From positions 516,726 through 580,725 of the forward strand of contig JALUUM010000020.1 of assembly GCA_027021365.1 (NCBI GenBank): a DNA stretch of 64,000 nt, in the 5' to 3' direction. The notes under the pieces are model-generated. The model had not been told where the DNA came from and ran no database searches. It saw only the letters and a list, made by a program, of their open reading frames with translations. Each line of letters opens with the position of its first letter. Within the stretch, counting starts at the first letter, position 1. The position numbers and the translations under genes are program-made. Positions 33,598-42,048 of this stretch are shown piece by piece. Origin of the DNA: Spirochaetales bacterium (GTDB lineage: Bacteria > Spirochaetota > Spirochaetia > SZUA-6).

Positions 33598-33638
33598 TTT
33601 TCCCCTTACAGTTTTGTCTAGAGTGCTTAAAGATACCA

Positions 33639-35303
33639 TTAATCAGAGGTATCTTCAAGTTCACTCTTCTTCAACAGAAGAGCTGCAGCAGTATTACTAC
33701 TATCGATGTGCAAGGCATACTCTAGTTCTCTTCTTGCTAATGACTTATTGCCCTCTAACAGGTAGTTTTTCCCTACCTGATAATGTATCAAAGAAAGTGT
33801 TTTCATATCAGACAAACCCGTAATGGAAAGACACTTATTCAAGTTAGCCCTTGCCGCAGAATAGTCACCAAGAGCAGTCTGAATTATTGAAAGGTTATAT
33901 ACTGCAGCCCAATCTTCTTTCATTGAAATACTCTTCTCCAATAATCCGAGGGCACTCTCATACTTTCCATTCATAGCAGCCAGGAGCCCTCTGTAATGAA
34001 TAACCCAGGGTATCTCATTGTTATGAAGAGATTCGCTGTAAATATCCAGAACAAGTTTTGCATCTTTGAAATTATTCAAGCCGAATAATTGAGAAAAGAG
34101 GTATCTTGCAAATATTTCCTCGGAAGGATGCCGGTTGAACATCATCCACAGATCGGAGAGGTAACCACCGCTACTAGCAACGTTGCCATACAACTCAGTT
34201 TCGAATAATTTTAAAGTATCATCATCCGGATAGATCTCTGCCAATCGGTAAACCAGTTCCCTGGCTTCTCTCATACGATTCTCCGATATGTATTTCTTTA
34301 CCGCATATATTCCAAGAGTTCTATTAGAGGGAAAATACCTCAGAGCTTTTGCTATTGTTTTATCACGCTTTTTCACATCACCTTCTATCTCAAAGATCCT
34401 TGAAAGGTTATAGTATGGCAACCAGGAGTAAGAAGGATTCTTTTCTATCGCCTTCTCATAGATTTTCTTTGCCTCTTCTCTCTTCCCCATAAAATTGTAG
34501 ATGTCTCCCTTTACAATGAGCAAATCAAGCTGATCACCCTCTCTTTCTATCTGGTCATCAAGGAGTACCATGCTCTCATTCCAGTCACCCGTATCATATG
34601 CAAGGTTGAACTTAAGTTCTGTTTCTCGGAAATTCTTAATGTTTCCAACTGATTTCAACAGACCGTATGCTTCCTGCAGCTTTCCTCTTTCAGCCAGTAA
34701 CAGCACGGCATCTACAGCAAGATAACTTCCATATCTATCAGCCAATTTCACAAGATCATCCGGCTCTGCATTTTTCCCTGCCTTTACCGCGTCTAATATC
34801 AATTTACTTTCATCATCATTACTTTTCACAGGTGCAAAGCCATCACTCAATGCAAGCTCCAACAGCATAGTATTACGAAGGTGCAATAAAGTCTTGTCTC
34901 TCACCTTTAATTTTTTTAAGAGATTGTATGCTTTCTCCTTGTGCTTTCCATTTCTTATTATTGAATATGCATAGACAATCGTATTGATGGAAGAAGGCAA
35001 CTTTTCCCATACCCTCTTAGCAGTATTCATGAAAAAAAAACTGTCGCCATCAAGATCGGAGAGGCGAAATGATAATCGCAGGATTGAAAGTCCCTCATTA
35101 CGTCCCGATTGATTGTTTACAAGGCTTAATATGAGGGTTTTTGCCTTTTCATAGTAGCCCGAAGAAATCGAAGCTTCTATTTCAGTTATTGCCTTTGAAT
35201 ATTCAATATCACTCCTGTGATTTTTCCAGAGGAAAAACCCCACAACAATCATGATACTTATGAATAGGAAGAGTCCCCAAAGAAGAAAGTGTCTTCTCTT
35301 CAT
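33639..35303 (-). CDS. Membrane-anchored TPR protein
   Basis: A 554-residue protein with an N-terminal transmembrane helix (HFLLWGLFLFISIMIVVGFFLW, about residues 5-26) and tetratricopeptide-like repeats for most of its length. These include DIYNFMGKREEAKKIYEKAIEKNP (about 290) and the C-terminal IHYQVGKNYLLEGNKSLARRELEYAL (about 510). The soluble part would face the periplasm if the short basic start (MKRRH) stays inside. It overlaps nusB by 4 nt and abuts the bactofilin gene. The matching Borrelia gene (between map and nusB, as I recall) is also uncharacterised. A scaffold role linked to bactofilin is an inference from position. Confidence 0.82.
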   Translation of the reverse strand: MKRRHFLLWGLFLFISIMIVVGFFLWKNHRSDIEYSKAITEIEASISSGYYEKAKTLILSLVNNQSGRNEGLSILRLSFRLSDLDGDSFFFMNTAKRVWEKLPSSINTIVYAYSIIRNGKHKEKAYNLLKKLKVRDKTLLHLRNTMLLELALSDGFAPVKSNDDESKLILDAVKAGKNAEPDDLVKLADRYGSYLAVDAVLLLAERGKLQEAYGLLKSVGNIKNFRETELKFNLAYDTGDWNESMVLLDDQIEREGDQLDLLIVKGDIYNFMGKREEAKKIYEKAIEKNPSYSWLPYYNLSRIFEIEGDVKKRDKTIAKALRYFPSNRTLGIYAVKKYISENRMREARELVYRLAEIYPDDDTLKLFETELYGNVASSGGYLSDLWMMFNRHPSEEIFARYLFSQLFGLNNFKDAKLVLDIYSESLHNNEIPWVIHYRGLLAAMNGKYESALGLLEKSISMKEDWAAVYNLSIIQTALGDYSAARANLNKCLSITGLSDMKTLSLIHYQVGKNYLLEGNKSLARRELEYALHIDSSNTAAALLLKKSELEDTSD

Positions 35304-35719
35304 TCCATATATCTCTTTTTAATCCCGTCGAGCACACCATTGATAAAGCGATATGAATCTGCTGTTCCGAACTCCTTTGCTATATCAACCGCCTCATCTA
35401 TTGTTACCGAAGCAGGGATATCCTTCTGATAGAGCAGCGAATAGGCACTCATTCTCAGGATAGCCAAATCCACCTTTGAAAGACGATTTATATCCCAATG
35501 TTCCAGTTGATTTTGAATGATCTCGTCTATCCTCTCTATGTTCTCCAATGTTCCGCTTATGAGTAAACGTGCAAATGCCAGTGACTCTTCTCTTCCATCC
35601 TTCAGTTTTTCCTTGTCCAGCCAGGAAAAATCAAGTAGCTCTTCCAATGGAGAACCCGATATATCATATCTGTAGAGAGACTGAAAAGCTATTATTCTTC
35701 CACGTCGCCTGGTTCCCAT
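35300..35719 (-). CDS. nusB: Transcription antitermination factor NusB
   Basis: RNA-binding factor that, with NusE (S10), binds boxA of rRNA operons. The 139-residue all-helical protein has the family landmarks GRIIAFQSLYRYD near the start, WDINRLSKVDLAILRMSAYSLLY in the middle and INEAVDIAKEFG-like IDEAVDIAKEFGT plus FINGVLD at the end. The start lies 2 nt after the chaperone stop, and it overlaps the TPR gene by 4 nt. Confidence 0.95.
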   Translation of the reverse strand: MGTRRRGRIIAFQSLYRYDISGSPLEELLDFSWLDKEKLKDGREESLAFARLLISGTLENIERIDEIIQNQLEHWDINRLSKVDLAILRMSAYSLLYQKDIPASVTIDEAVDIAKEFGTADSYRFINGVLDGIKKRYME

Positions 35720-35721
35720 AA

Positions 35722-36777
35722 CTACCAGGGTATATTCTTGTCAAAAATCTTCACTACTGCCTTTTTTCTCAATTCCTTCATAACTTCGAACATCGCTTGC
35801 TGGAAGACTTCAGCTTGCTTCCGCTGATAGAGAGTCGATTTTATCTGGTCATGTACGGTAACTTTGTTCTGAGGTGGTATCTTGTCATTCAGAGACAACA
35901 CTTTGAATGGGATTTTTTCCACCACTTTTATTATATGGTACCCAATATTCGAACGAAGCACCCCACTTATCTGACCGACCTTCATTTTGAATGGCGTTTC
36001 AAAGAAATTTTTTCCCAAAAGTTGCTTCCTTGCTACATCATCCCTTCTCAGATAACCAAAATCACCGCCTGAATATCTCGAAGCCCTGTCATCAGAATAC
36101 TTCACTACAAGGTCATCGAAGGATGCACCATTCTTAAGCTCGTTGTATATCTCCTTTGCTCTCTCAAAAGCCTTTTTTTTCTCCTCACTGGTTTTCAAAT
36201 TTCTCGTATCTATGAAGATATGCTTGAATCTTACCATTTCGGGAGCGACGAAAGCTGTTTTATTTTCATCGTAAAAATCTCGTATTTCACTTTCAGATGG
36301 TTCCTTGATGCTCTGAAAGAGGCTTTTCTTCTTCTCCATTATATACTTCTGTTCCAGGATAACCTTTGCTATTTCTTTCTTGTAGCTTTCCCAGGAAAGC
36401 CCTGTCTGCTGAACAAGGGTTTTCAATTCGGCATCGGTAAGAGGGCGGTTGAGTTGAAGGCCTATACCGCCGGTTTGCTTTGCAAGATTTATTCTTGCCT
36501 GTACTTCGTCCTCCGTTACGGTAATATTTTCTTTTTCAGCCTCCTGCTGGATCAGCAATTCCCCTATCATTGTATCTAGGAGTTTTTTCTTTTCTGCTTT
36601 GGATAAGGGCCGCTTTGCTTTGTTCTCGTAATTCTGCACCTGTTTTTCAAACTGTTTTACCGTAATTACCTGGAGTTTGGTTAAACGCACAGTTGCTGCA
36701 GGCTTATCGATACTTTGGGCGAAATTTACGGTTAACAATATAAGGCTCAGTACCAGTGTCAGATAGATTCTTTTCAT
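35722..36777 (-). CDS. SurA/PrsA-like peptidyl-prolyl isomerase
   Basis: A 351-residue exported foldase. From the ATG at 36777 (AGGAAAAATC upstream), a signal peptide (IYLTLVLSLILLTVNFAQS) is followed by a SurA-type N-terminal helical domain (about 25-165). A PpiC/parvulin domain comes next (about 190-310, with VRFKHIFIDTR, GDFGYLRRDDV and GYHIIKVVEK), and then a C-terminal helix. It probably assists outer-membrane protein folding. The operon also carries an HtrA protease, so a periplasmic quality-control grouping is sensible. An ATG 42 nt upstream is rejected because the signal peptide begins at the inner one. Confidence 0.9.
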   Translation of the reverse strand: MKRIYLTLVLSLILLTVNFAQSIDKPAATVRLTKLQVITVKQFEKQVQNYENKAKRPLSKAEKKKLLDTMIGELLIQQEAEKENITVTEDEVQARINLAKQTGGIGLQLNRPLTDAELKTLVQQTGLSWESYKKEIAKVILEQKYIMEKKKSLFQSIKEPSESEIRDFYDENKTAFVAPEMVRFKHIFIDTRNLKTSEEKKKAFERAKEIYNELKNGASFDDLVVKYSDDRASRYSGGDFGYLRRDDVARKQLLGKNFFETPFKMKVGQISGVLRSNIGYHIIKVVEKIPFKVLSLNDKIPPQNKVTVHDQIKSTLYQRKQAEVFQQAMFEVMKELRKKAVVKIFDKNIPW

Positions 36778-36848
36778 TTCTTGATTTTTCCTTTCTCCTC
36801 TCAACTGTAAAAACATCAAAGCGTAACAAGAGGAATATTACACTGTCA

Positions 36849-36876
36849 AGTATACTACAAAAAAAGCTTGTTTCAA
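36849..36876 (-). promoter_or_regulatory. Promoter of surA-nusB-bactofilin-map-htrA operon
   Basis: On the minus strand TTGAAA (36871-36876), a 16-nt spacer and TATACT (36849-36854) lie about 70 nt upstream of the chaperone ATG. A consensus TTGACA overlaps the -10 region but has only a poor partner downstream. Confidence 0.5.
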
Positions 36877-36887
36877 AATATGATATT

Positions 36888-37691
36888 CTACAGGACAGAG
36901 GATTCTGTAAAACCTATCTTCTCCTTAAGTTTTTTGACTCCTGCAAGCTTTCTATTCAAACTTAGTCCCTTGTTGAGGTAATGGGCTGCAAGTGAATTGT
37001 TCCCAACCGATGAGTATACCTCTGCTATCTTCTTGTAGAAAAATGCTGTATCCTTGTTGGAAAAATTATACTCTACCAGCTCATGGAGATAATCCAGGAT
37101 GGTTTCAGGGGGTAATTCATTAATCATCCTGAAACAGACAAGATCTCTTATTCGCTCCACAATTTCGTCAATAAAATGATGAAAATACGGTTTCTCCGTC
37201 TCGTACCTGTAGATTTTCTTGTAGAGTTCAAAAGCTACTACGTATTGTTTTCTCTCCGCATACGCTTCGGCAAGAAGAAAAGTACAGTCCATGAAGTCTT
37301 CTCGAGATAAATAATTTTCAAGGTCCATTTCCATTCTGCAGAAACTCTCGTATATATCTAATGCCTCCTCCTTTTGCAGATTGAGGAGGTCATAGAATAT
37401 CAGCCTTGCCTGGCTGAAGGGATCGTCCTTACGCTCTCTTAAGAAATCGTGGTAATTGAATACATACCGCTTTCTATAACGCTTCAAGAGCCTGTCATAT
37501 TCATCACGTTTTTTCGGGTCTCCAAGCACGTTATATGCCTTTAGGAGGAGTTTCATTTTTTCTTCATATTTTTCTTTGTTGCTGCTCTGAAGGTCCGGAT
37601 GAATCTCTTTCGCTTTTCTTCTGAAAGATTTTTTTATATCTTTGAATGAAGAGTCCTGATCTACTTCAAGAATTTCATAATAATTTAACAT
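36888..37691 (-). CDS. J-domain protein with C-terminal TPR-like region
   Basis: A 267-residue protein. Residues 1-66 form a J domain with the canonical HPD (KEIHPDLQSS) that stimulates DnaK-type chaperones. The rest is helical with TPR-like repeats (LAEAYAERKQYVVAFELYKKIY, IAEVYSSVGNNSLAAHYLNKGL). It lacks the Gly/Phe and zinc-finger regions of DnaJ, so it is a specialised co-chaperone. The ATG at 37691 is chosen because the promoter -10 lies 12 nt upstream; in-frame starts farther out fall before or inside the promoter. No Shine-Dalgarno. Confidence 0.88.
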   Translation of the reverse strand: MLNYYEILEVDQDSSFKDIKKSFRRKAKEIHPDLQSSNKEKYEEKMKLLLKAYNVLGDPKKRDEYDRLLKRYRKRYVFNYHDFLRERKDDPFSQARLIFYDLLNLQKEEALDIYESFCRMEMDLENYLSREDFMDCTFLLAEAYAERKQYVVAFELYKKIYRYETEKPYFHHFIDEIVERIRDLVCFRMINELPPETILDYLHELVEYNFSNKDTAFFYKKIAEVYSSVGNNSLAAHYLNKGLSLNRKLAGVKKLKEKIGFTESSVL

Positions 37692-37703
37692 AGTATTATA
37701 GCT

Positions 37704-37732
37704 ATAATACATAAAAAAATTGAGGTTGTCAA
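37704..37732 (-). promoter_or_regulatory. Near-leaderless promoter of J-domain gene
   Basis: On the minus strand a consensus TTGACA (37727-37732), a 17-nt spacer and TATTAT (37704-37709) leave 12 nt to the ATG at 37691. The predicted leader is 5-6 nt, too short for a ribosome-binding site. Confidence 0.6.
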
Positions 37733-37787
37733 TTACATTTATTGCCATGCTTGAATAAATAGGATAATTGTGTATAGGATTACTGTG

Positions 37788-38561
37788 ATGTTTGGTTTTC
37801 TTATAAAAAAAAGCTTTTTCGACATGTGGGATAACCTATTCCGGATAGTGATAATAAATCTAGGATATCTTGTCGTATTCGCTGTTTTACTCTATTTCCC
37901 TCTGCTATTCAAAAGTATTCCGATTCTCTTCTATTTTTCCATGATCATCGGAATAGTACTGGTATCCATTTATACAGGTTCAGCAAGTAGATTCACATCG
38001 GAGATTGCCGATTACGAAGCACCAGGGTTCAAAGAATTTCTTGATTACCTGAAAGAAACATACAGATCCAGTCTCATATTTGCCCTGCTCAACATTGTCT
38101 TAATATTTCTTCTTTCCATTGCATTTCCCACATACGGGAGAATGAAATCAATCTTTGGACCTGTGGCGTTTTCTTTTCTCTTCTGGCTTACAATCGTCTG
38201 GATTCTATCTATTCAGTATTTTTTTCCCATCCAGTCGAGATTGGACAAAAATTTCAAGAAAATAATGAAAAAGATGTTTCTTCTCTTTTTTGATAATTTC
38301 GCCTTTTCCATTGGCCTGTTCATTGGTTCTGTATTTATTCTGGCCATTTCAGCTTTCACTGCTTTCCTGTTACCCGGTATAGGTACTATTCTCCTTTGGC
38401 TCAATGTCGCTTTGAAACTTCGTTTGTACAAGTATGACTACTTGGAAGAACATCCGGACACAAAAAAGAGCGATATTCCTTGGGATGCACTTCTACTGGC
38501 CGACAGAGAAAAGGTTGGTAAACGAACGCTAAAGGGAATGATTTTTCCCTGGAAGGAATAA
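37788..38561 (+). CDS. Polytopic membrane protein, unknown function
   Basis: A 257-residue protein with about six hydrophobic helices (for example VIINLGYLVVFAVLLYF, LIFALLNIVLIFLLSIAF, GLFIGSVFILAISAFTAFLL). It begins FGFLIKKSFFDMWDNLFR, an amphipathic lead-in, and ends in a cytoplasmic tail. The pattern resembles YesL/DUF624-like proteins but I cannot assign it. The ATG at 37788 is preferred to an upstream GTG (37770). A TTGAAT-16-TATAGG promoter ends 9 nt before it. AGGAT at 37777-37781 could alternatively act as Shine-Dalgarno. Divergent from the J-domain gene. Confidence 0.75.
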   Translation: MFGFLIKKSFFDMWDNLFRIVIINLGYLVVFAVLLYFPLLFKSIPILFYFSMIIGIVLVSIYTGSASRFTSEIADYEAPGFKEFLDYLKETYRSSLIFALLNIVLIFLLSIAFPTYGRMKSIFGPVAFSFLFWLTIVWILSIQYFFPIQSRLDKNFKKIMKKMFLLFFDNFAFSIGLFIGSVFILAISAFTAFLLPGIGTILLWLNVALKLRLYKYDYLEEHPDTKKSDIPWDALLLADREKVGKRTLKGMIFPWKE

Positions 38562-38567
38562 CGGAAT

Positions 38568-38588
38568 TTATTAATCATTTTTTAATAA
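38568..38588. terminator. AT-only stem-loop between convergent genes
   Basis: TTATTAA (38568-38574) and TTAATAA (38582-38588) form a 7-bp stem with a T-rich 7-nt loop, exactly between two converging stop codons. The stem is all A-T, so it would be weak, but the position suits a shared bidirectional terminator. Confidence 0.35.
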
Positions 38589-39002
38589 TCATTTTATATG
38601 AAGGCGTTTACCCACTTCCTCAGCTTCTACCTGAGAGGTAAAGACTTCCGAATACTTCAGGTACATACCTTCACTCTCCATTTGTTTCATCAGACGTGAT
38701 AGTGCTTTATGGGAACCCAGTGGAGTTTTTGCAACGAATGCAAAACACCGTTTACCTGAAACCATCCCTGCTGAAGCTAAAAAGGTAGAGATTTTTTTGG
38801 GTATCTTTCCCCCAAATCCGGAAATTGCTTCCGTCCCAATTGCTATGTACTGGTAGATCGTCAGCCTTGTGTTCACATCATGGTCCCCGTCTATTATATC
38901 GACCTGATGACCCTGTGCTTCTATACCACGGGCCAGTGCCTTTGCCAGGTTTAATAGTCTTTCACGATTCTTCCCAGCGAAAAAGATAACCGCTGTCCTC
39001 AT
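38589..39002 (-). CDS. Flavodoxin-like protein
   Basis: A 137-residue protein with a flavodoxin-type alpha/beta start (AVIFFAGKNRERLLNLAKALARGIEAQGHQVDII, with FAGKNRER replacing the usual phosphate loop S/T-x-T-G-x-T). It lacks that Ser/Thr-rich loop, so FMN binding is uncertain. Its start lies 41 nt inside the 3 prime end of the upstream gene, so the two are co-translated. It is probably a small redox or regulatory protein specific to spirochaetes. Confidence 0.7.
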   Translation of the reverse strand: MRTAVIFFAGKNRERLLNLAKALARGIEAQGHQVDIIDGDHDVNTRLTIYQYIAIGTEAISGFGGKIPKKISTFLASAGMVSGKRCFAFVAKTPLGSHKALSRLMKQMESEGMYLKYSEVFTSQVEAEEVGKRLHIK

Positions 39003-39675
39003 TTTCCTCTCCTGTTTCCTTTATGGCGGCAGTATCGTCAAGTAATTGCTCCAGAATACTTCTCACCCTGCTGATGCAAAAATACGCAGTTATTTCACCC
39101 CTCTTGCCTGCCAGATTTTCTACTTCTTCCCTTTTCAATTTCACTATAGCATACTTCATCGGTCTCTTTCTACTCTTAATGACTTGCATTTCAAGATATC
39201 CATTTTTTTCAGTCTTGAATTGAGGCATTCTATCATGCACCACCATATTTCTTATCCATCGTATCTGATGAGCCTGGTGCATTAGTCTTTCATCCTTTAG
39301 AAGTTTGTTTTCATATACTATCTGCATGAGATCGATAAGGTCCAGTGAAAGCAAATCTTCTCGGTTCTGAATCCAGATGCTCTCACCCTTTTTCTTGTAA
39401 AGAACAGGTCCACGGTCGGCAATGAAAGTACTCAACCTTAATACAAGCCCCTGCTCAAGCAATACACCCGCCATTGTACATGCAGTTTCGAAATATCCGA
39501 AATAGTAATTTTGATGGAGCTGAGCCAGCAGAAATCTAACCTTTCCGCTTCCGTTTCCATAGCCGATCCTAATAGGTTTATAGGCAAGATGCGCTCTTCT
39601 TACGGCCGCTTCAGTGAGCTTTTTATCGTTGAATCTCTTTTTCAGTGTTAGGAAATGTTTGTCTGGACAATCCAT
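38962..39675 (-). CDS. Helical protein with HEPN-like R-x4-H motif
   Basis: A 237-residue protein I do not recognise. Most of it is helical. The stretch HQIRWIRNMVVHDRMP contains R142-x4-H147, matching the RX4-6H motif found in HEPN-domain RNases and in DUF4145-like proteins. The N-terminus (CPDKHFLTLKKRFND) is basic and the C-terminus acidic. The ATG at 39675 is chosen because a promoter ends 13 nt upstream; an in-frame ATG at 39702 lies inside that promoter. It overlaps the flavodoxin-like gene by 41 nt. Whether it is an RNase, a toxin-like protein or only a structural relative is open. Confidence 0.6.
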   Translation of the reverse strand: MDCPDKHFLTLKKRFNDKKLTEAAVRRAHLAYKPIRIGYGNGSGKVRFLLAQLHQNYYFGYFETACTMAGVLLEQGLVLRLSTFIADRGPVLYKKKGESIWIQNREDLLSLDLIDLMQIVYENKLLKDERLMHQAHQIRWIRNMVVHDRMPQFKTEKNGYLEMQVIKSRKRPMKYAIVKLKREEVENLAGKRGEITAYFCISRVRSILEQLLDDTAAIKETGEENEDSGYLFRWEES

Positions 39676-39688
39676 TCGTATTACCGTT

Positions 39689-39718
39689 AGTATAAGTACC
39701 ATTATGTTTCAGCGTCAA
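39689..39718 (-). promoter_or_regulatory. Near-leaderless promoter of HEPN-like gene
   Basis: On the minus strand TTGACG (39713-39718), an 18-nt spacer and TATACT (39689-39694) end 13 nt before the ATG at 39675. The predicted leader is 6-7 nt, without a Shine-Dalgarno. Confidence 0.5.
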
Positions 39719-39733
39719 GTACAAGCTGATAGT

Positions 39734-40933
39734 ATGAATATTAAAGGTATTAAAGGCTCGTTATTTATTTTCCTGGCCATTTTCTTGACTTTCGCTCTCT
39801 TTTCGTGCGGAGATGATACAAAACCACTGAAAGAAGCGGATGCAGTCACAATAACAGAAGAGAATGTCGATAGAGGATTTTCACTGACAGGTGATTCGCA
39901 TGGGAGGATCTATTCAACCTTTGTGAAAAAAACGAATCACTCACTGCTACTGTTTGACTACGATATAAACTCACCCTTTGATGTAAAGGAGATATTTACA
40001 GAAGAGATCGATACAATTGATATATCTCCTTCCATAAATCCGTTTATCAACTATCGAGCAGGAATTACTCTTGCAGATAGAATGTATATGCTTTATGCCG
40101 ATCAACAGGATGAAGAGCACCTGGTTTTGAAGCTAGTATCAAAACAACCGGGGGACAATTTCTGGTCGGTACAAACCCTTGAACCTGTCGGAAAACCAGT
40201 AACTATCCTTAAAATTGCTGACTATCTGGTACCGGTCTGGAATACGAGTGAATTGTTTTTTGCGTTTCTAAGTAAGGGAAACACCATAGCTACTAAAAAA
40301 ATTAAGGGGACATTCAGATTTGAGGGCAATATTAATAATCTGATTTCTGAAAATTTTTCGGCTTTTACCGGCTACGATACGATCAGCGGGAATCTCGTGT
40401 TTTTTTCATTTTCATTTTCGGATTCGAACATCCACGGAGATATACAGCAAGGTGCCGATGCAACATACAGTATAGGCAATCAAAGGATAAACTTGAAAGA
40501 AAAGATTCTTTTCAAAGGTGCGGGCCGAGTACATTATTCAACTCTGGATAAGGATAAAAACCTACTAATTGCCCTTTACAATGAAAAAAGGTCGGCTATA
40601 GAACTTTTGAAAGGAGAAAAAAATTCTTTAAAGCATGAAATAATCTCGGTTACTCCGACAAGAGAAACCAATTCAATATATATGTTCGACAGCAAGTCAG
40701 GTATCAACTTCATCTTCGATGAAATGACTCTGTCAAAAAAGAACAGAGTAGAATATCAGATTAATCTCCTGAAAGCTGAAAAGGTAGGCTACTCCAAGCA
40801 AACAATTTATGAAAGCAATTATCCTATAGAACGATTTAGTGTCGTTCTTTCAGGAAACACGATATATATCTTGTTGTTTGACAAAAAGTTGAAGTTACTG
40901 AAGGCCAAAGTTGATTATTCAATTTATGATTAG
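39734..40933 (+). CDS. Putative lipoprotein, beta-rich, unknown function
   Basis: A 399-residue predicted lipoprotein. From the ATG at 39734 the signal sequence (GSLFIFLAIFLTFALFSC) ends in lipobox LFSC. The long upstream extension in the same frame has no signal and overlaps the divergent gene, so it is rejected. The body is beta-rich with propeller-like repeats and many charged turns (DSHGRIYSTFVKKTN, LDKDKNLLIALYNEKR, SKSGINFIFDEM), similar in style to the lipoprotein at 23740 but not an obvious paralogue. The last 15 nt overlap the convergent gene at 40919. Function unknown. Confidence 0.75.
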   Translation: MNIKGIKGSLFIFLAIFLTFALFSCGDDTKPLKEADAVTITEENVDRGFSLTGDSHGRIYSTFVKKTNHSLLLFDYDINSPFDVKEIFTEEIDTIDISPSINPFINYRAGITLADRMYMLYADQQDEEHLVLKLVSKQPGDNFWSVQTLEPVGKPVTILKIADYLVPVWNTSELFFAFLSKGNTIATKKIKGTFRFEGNINNLISENFSAFTGYDTISGNLVFFSFSFSDSNIHGDIQQGADATYSIGNQRINLKEKILFKGAGRVHYSTLDKDKNLLIALYNEKRSAIELLKGEKNSLKHEIISVTPTRETNSIYMFDSKSGINFIFDEMTLSKKNRVEYQINLLKAEKVGYSKQTIYESNYPIERFSVVLSGNTIYILLFDKKLKLLKAKVDYSIYD

Positions 40934-41578
40934 GATTTTCGAACCGAGGAAATTGTAAATAAAACTCTGTACCCATTTGATATCGGAAGATATCGTTTCT
41001 TCATCTATATTATTCTGTAATTTTCCTGCCATTTCGATAAGTCTCTCATAGGTCATGCTATCGATTACTTCTTTATCGAGCAGTTTCTTTGAAAGTTGTT
41101 CAATTTTCCAATCCTTCTCTATTCTTACCTTCTTGTATTCTAGAATCTTGCTCATAACTTCCAAAATTACCGCTTCCAGAACCCCCAGTGCTTTTTGAAT
41201 TTCACCGTCTTGAATATAATCATAGCTCCTCGACAATAGAGAGTCGAATATATTCACACTGAGCATTAGATCCTTATGATAGAAGTACCCCTTTTCTATA
41301 TCTTCTCTTGCTGCCTTCAAAATACCCAAATAAATTTGAGTTGCATTATAATAGTCAAATATCTTTAGGTTGGCGAACTTATCGTAGTGTGGACTTGAAG
41401 AACTGAAAGTGGATTTCAAAAGTGTAAGACAACTCGTTTTCCAGGATTCATACATCTCTGTCTTGATACTCTTCCTGTTTCCGGAGAAATACTGACGCTT
41501 TAGTTCCTTTCTGATCTCTTCGCCCTTTTCAATCAACTGGTCAAAAAGTTTTATAATGTTCTTTCTCTGGTCAATCAT
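40919..41578 (-). CDS. Helical protein at end of glycolytic operon
   Basis: A 219-residue all-helical protein with no family I recognise. It begins MIDQRKNIIKLFDQLIEKGE and has a charged middle (EYKKVRIEKDWKIEQLSKKLLDKE). It overlaps the PtsN-like gene by 4 nt (ATGA) and ends in a 15-nt overlap with the convergent lipoprotein gene. The tight coupling suggests that it works with, or is regulated by, the EIIA protein; no sequence feature confirms this. Confidence 0.7.
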   Translation of the reverse strand: MIDQRKNIIKLFDQLIEKGEEIRKELKRQYFSGNRKSIKTEMYESWKTSCLTLLKSTFSSSSPHYDKFANLKIFDYYNATQIYLGILKAAREDIEKGYFYHKDLMLSVNIFDSLLSRSYDYIQDGEIQKALGVLEAVILEVMSKILEYKKVRIEKDWKIEQLSKKLLDKEVIDSMTYERLIEMAGKLQNNIDEETISSDIKWVQSFIYNFLGSKILIIN

Positions 41579-42045
41579 ATCTTTACCCTTTCCTCGTATC
41601 TCTCCAAAATCTTGTTTATTTCAGACGAATCTTTCGAGGCAAGAACCTCACGGGAAAAATTCGTTTCTTCCAGGAGTATCGCCAATCTCTTCAATATAGA
41701 AAGGTGCTCTTCCGATTCTCTTTGTGAACTGACTATGAGAAAAACTATATTCACAGGTTTTCCATCGAGAGAATCATATTCGATTCCACTTCGAGAAATT
41801 CCAAGAATTCCAATAACACCATTGACGGCATCTGTTTTTCCATGTGGAATAGCAATCCCTTCTTTTATTCCAGTAGAAAACTTACTCTCTCTTTCAAGAA
41901 TGGCGTTCAATATTTCTTTCCTGTTATCAATACCATACTTTGTGGATAGGATTTCTGCCAATTCTTTGAACAGTGCTTCTTTGTCTCTTGCCTTTAAATC
42001 CATTATTATTCTTTCCGAATTGAAGAGATCCTTCAACAACATCAA
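41575..42045 (-). CDS. PtsN-like PTS EIIA (fructose/nitrogen type)
   Basis: A 156-residue EIIA domain protein. His68 in GIAIPHGKTD is the phospho-accepting residue. The fold markers ESEEHLSILKRLAILL and the preceding ERESKFSTGIKEG stretch fit PTS EIIA-2. Free-standing proteins of this kind usually regulate rather than transport. Its place in the gap-pgk-tpiA-secG operon hints at sensing PEP-derived phosphate from glycolysis, an inference. No HPr or EI gene lies in the window. Two adjacent ATGs make the start uncertain by one codon. Confidence 0.88.
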   Translation of the reverse strand: MMLLKDLFNSERIIMDLKARDKEALFKELAEILSTKYGIDNRKEILNAILERESKFSTGIKEGIAIPHGKTDAVNGVIGILGISRSGIEYDSLDGKPVNIVFLIVSSQRESEEHLSILKRLAILLEETNFSREVLASKDSSEINKILERYEERVKI

Positions 42046-42048
42046 AAA

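Noticed and set aside
39614..39733. 40-residue extension of the 39734 lipoprotein
   Set aside because: It would run through the divergent gene and its promoter and would bury the signal sequence inside the protein.
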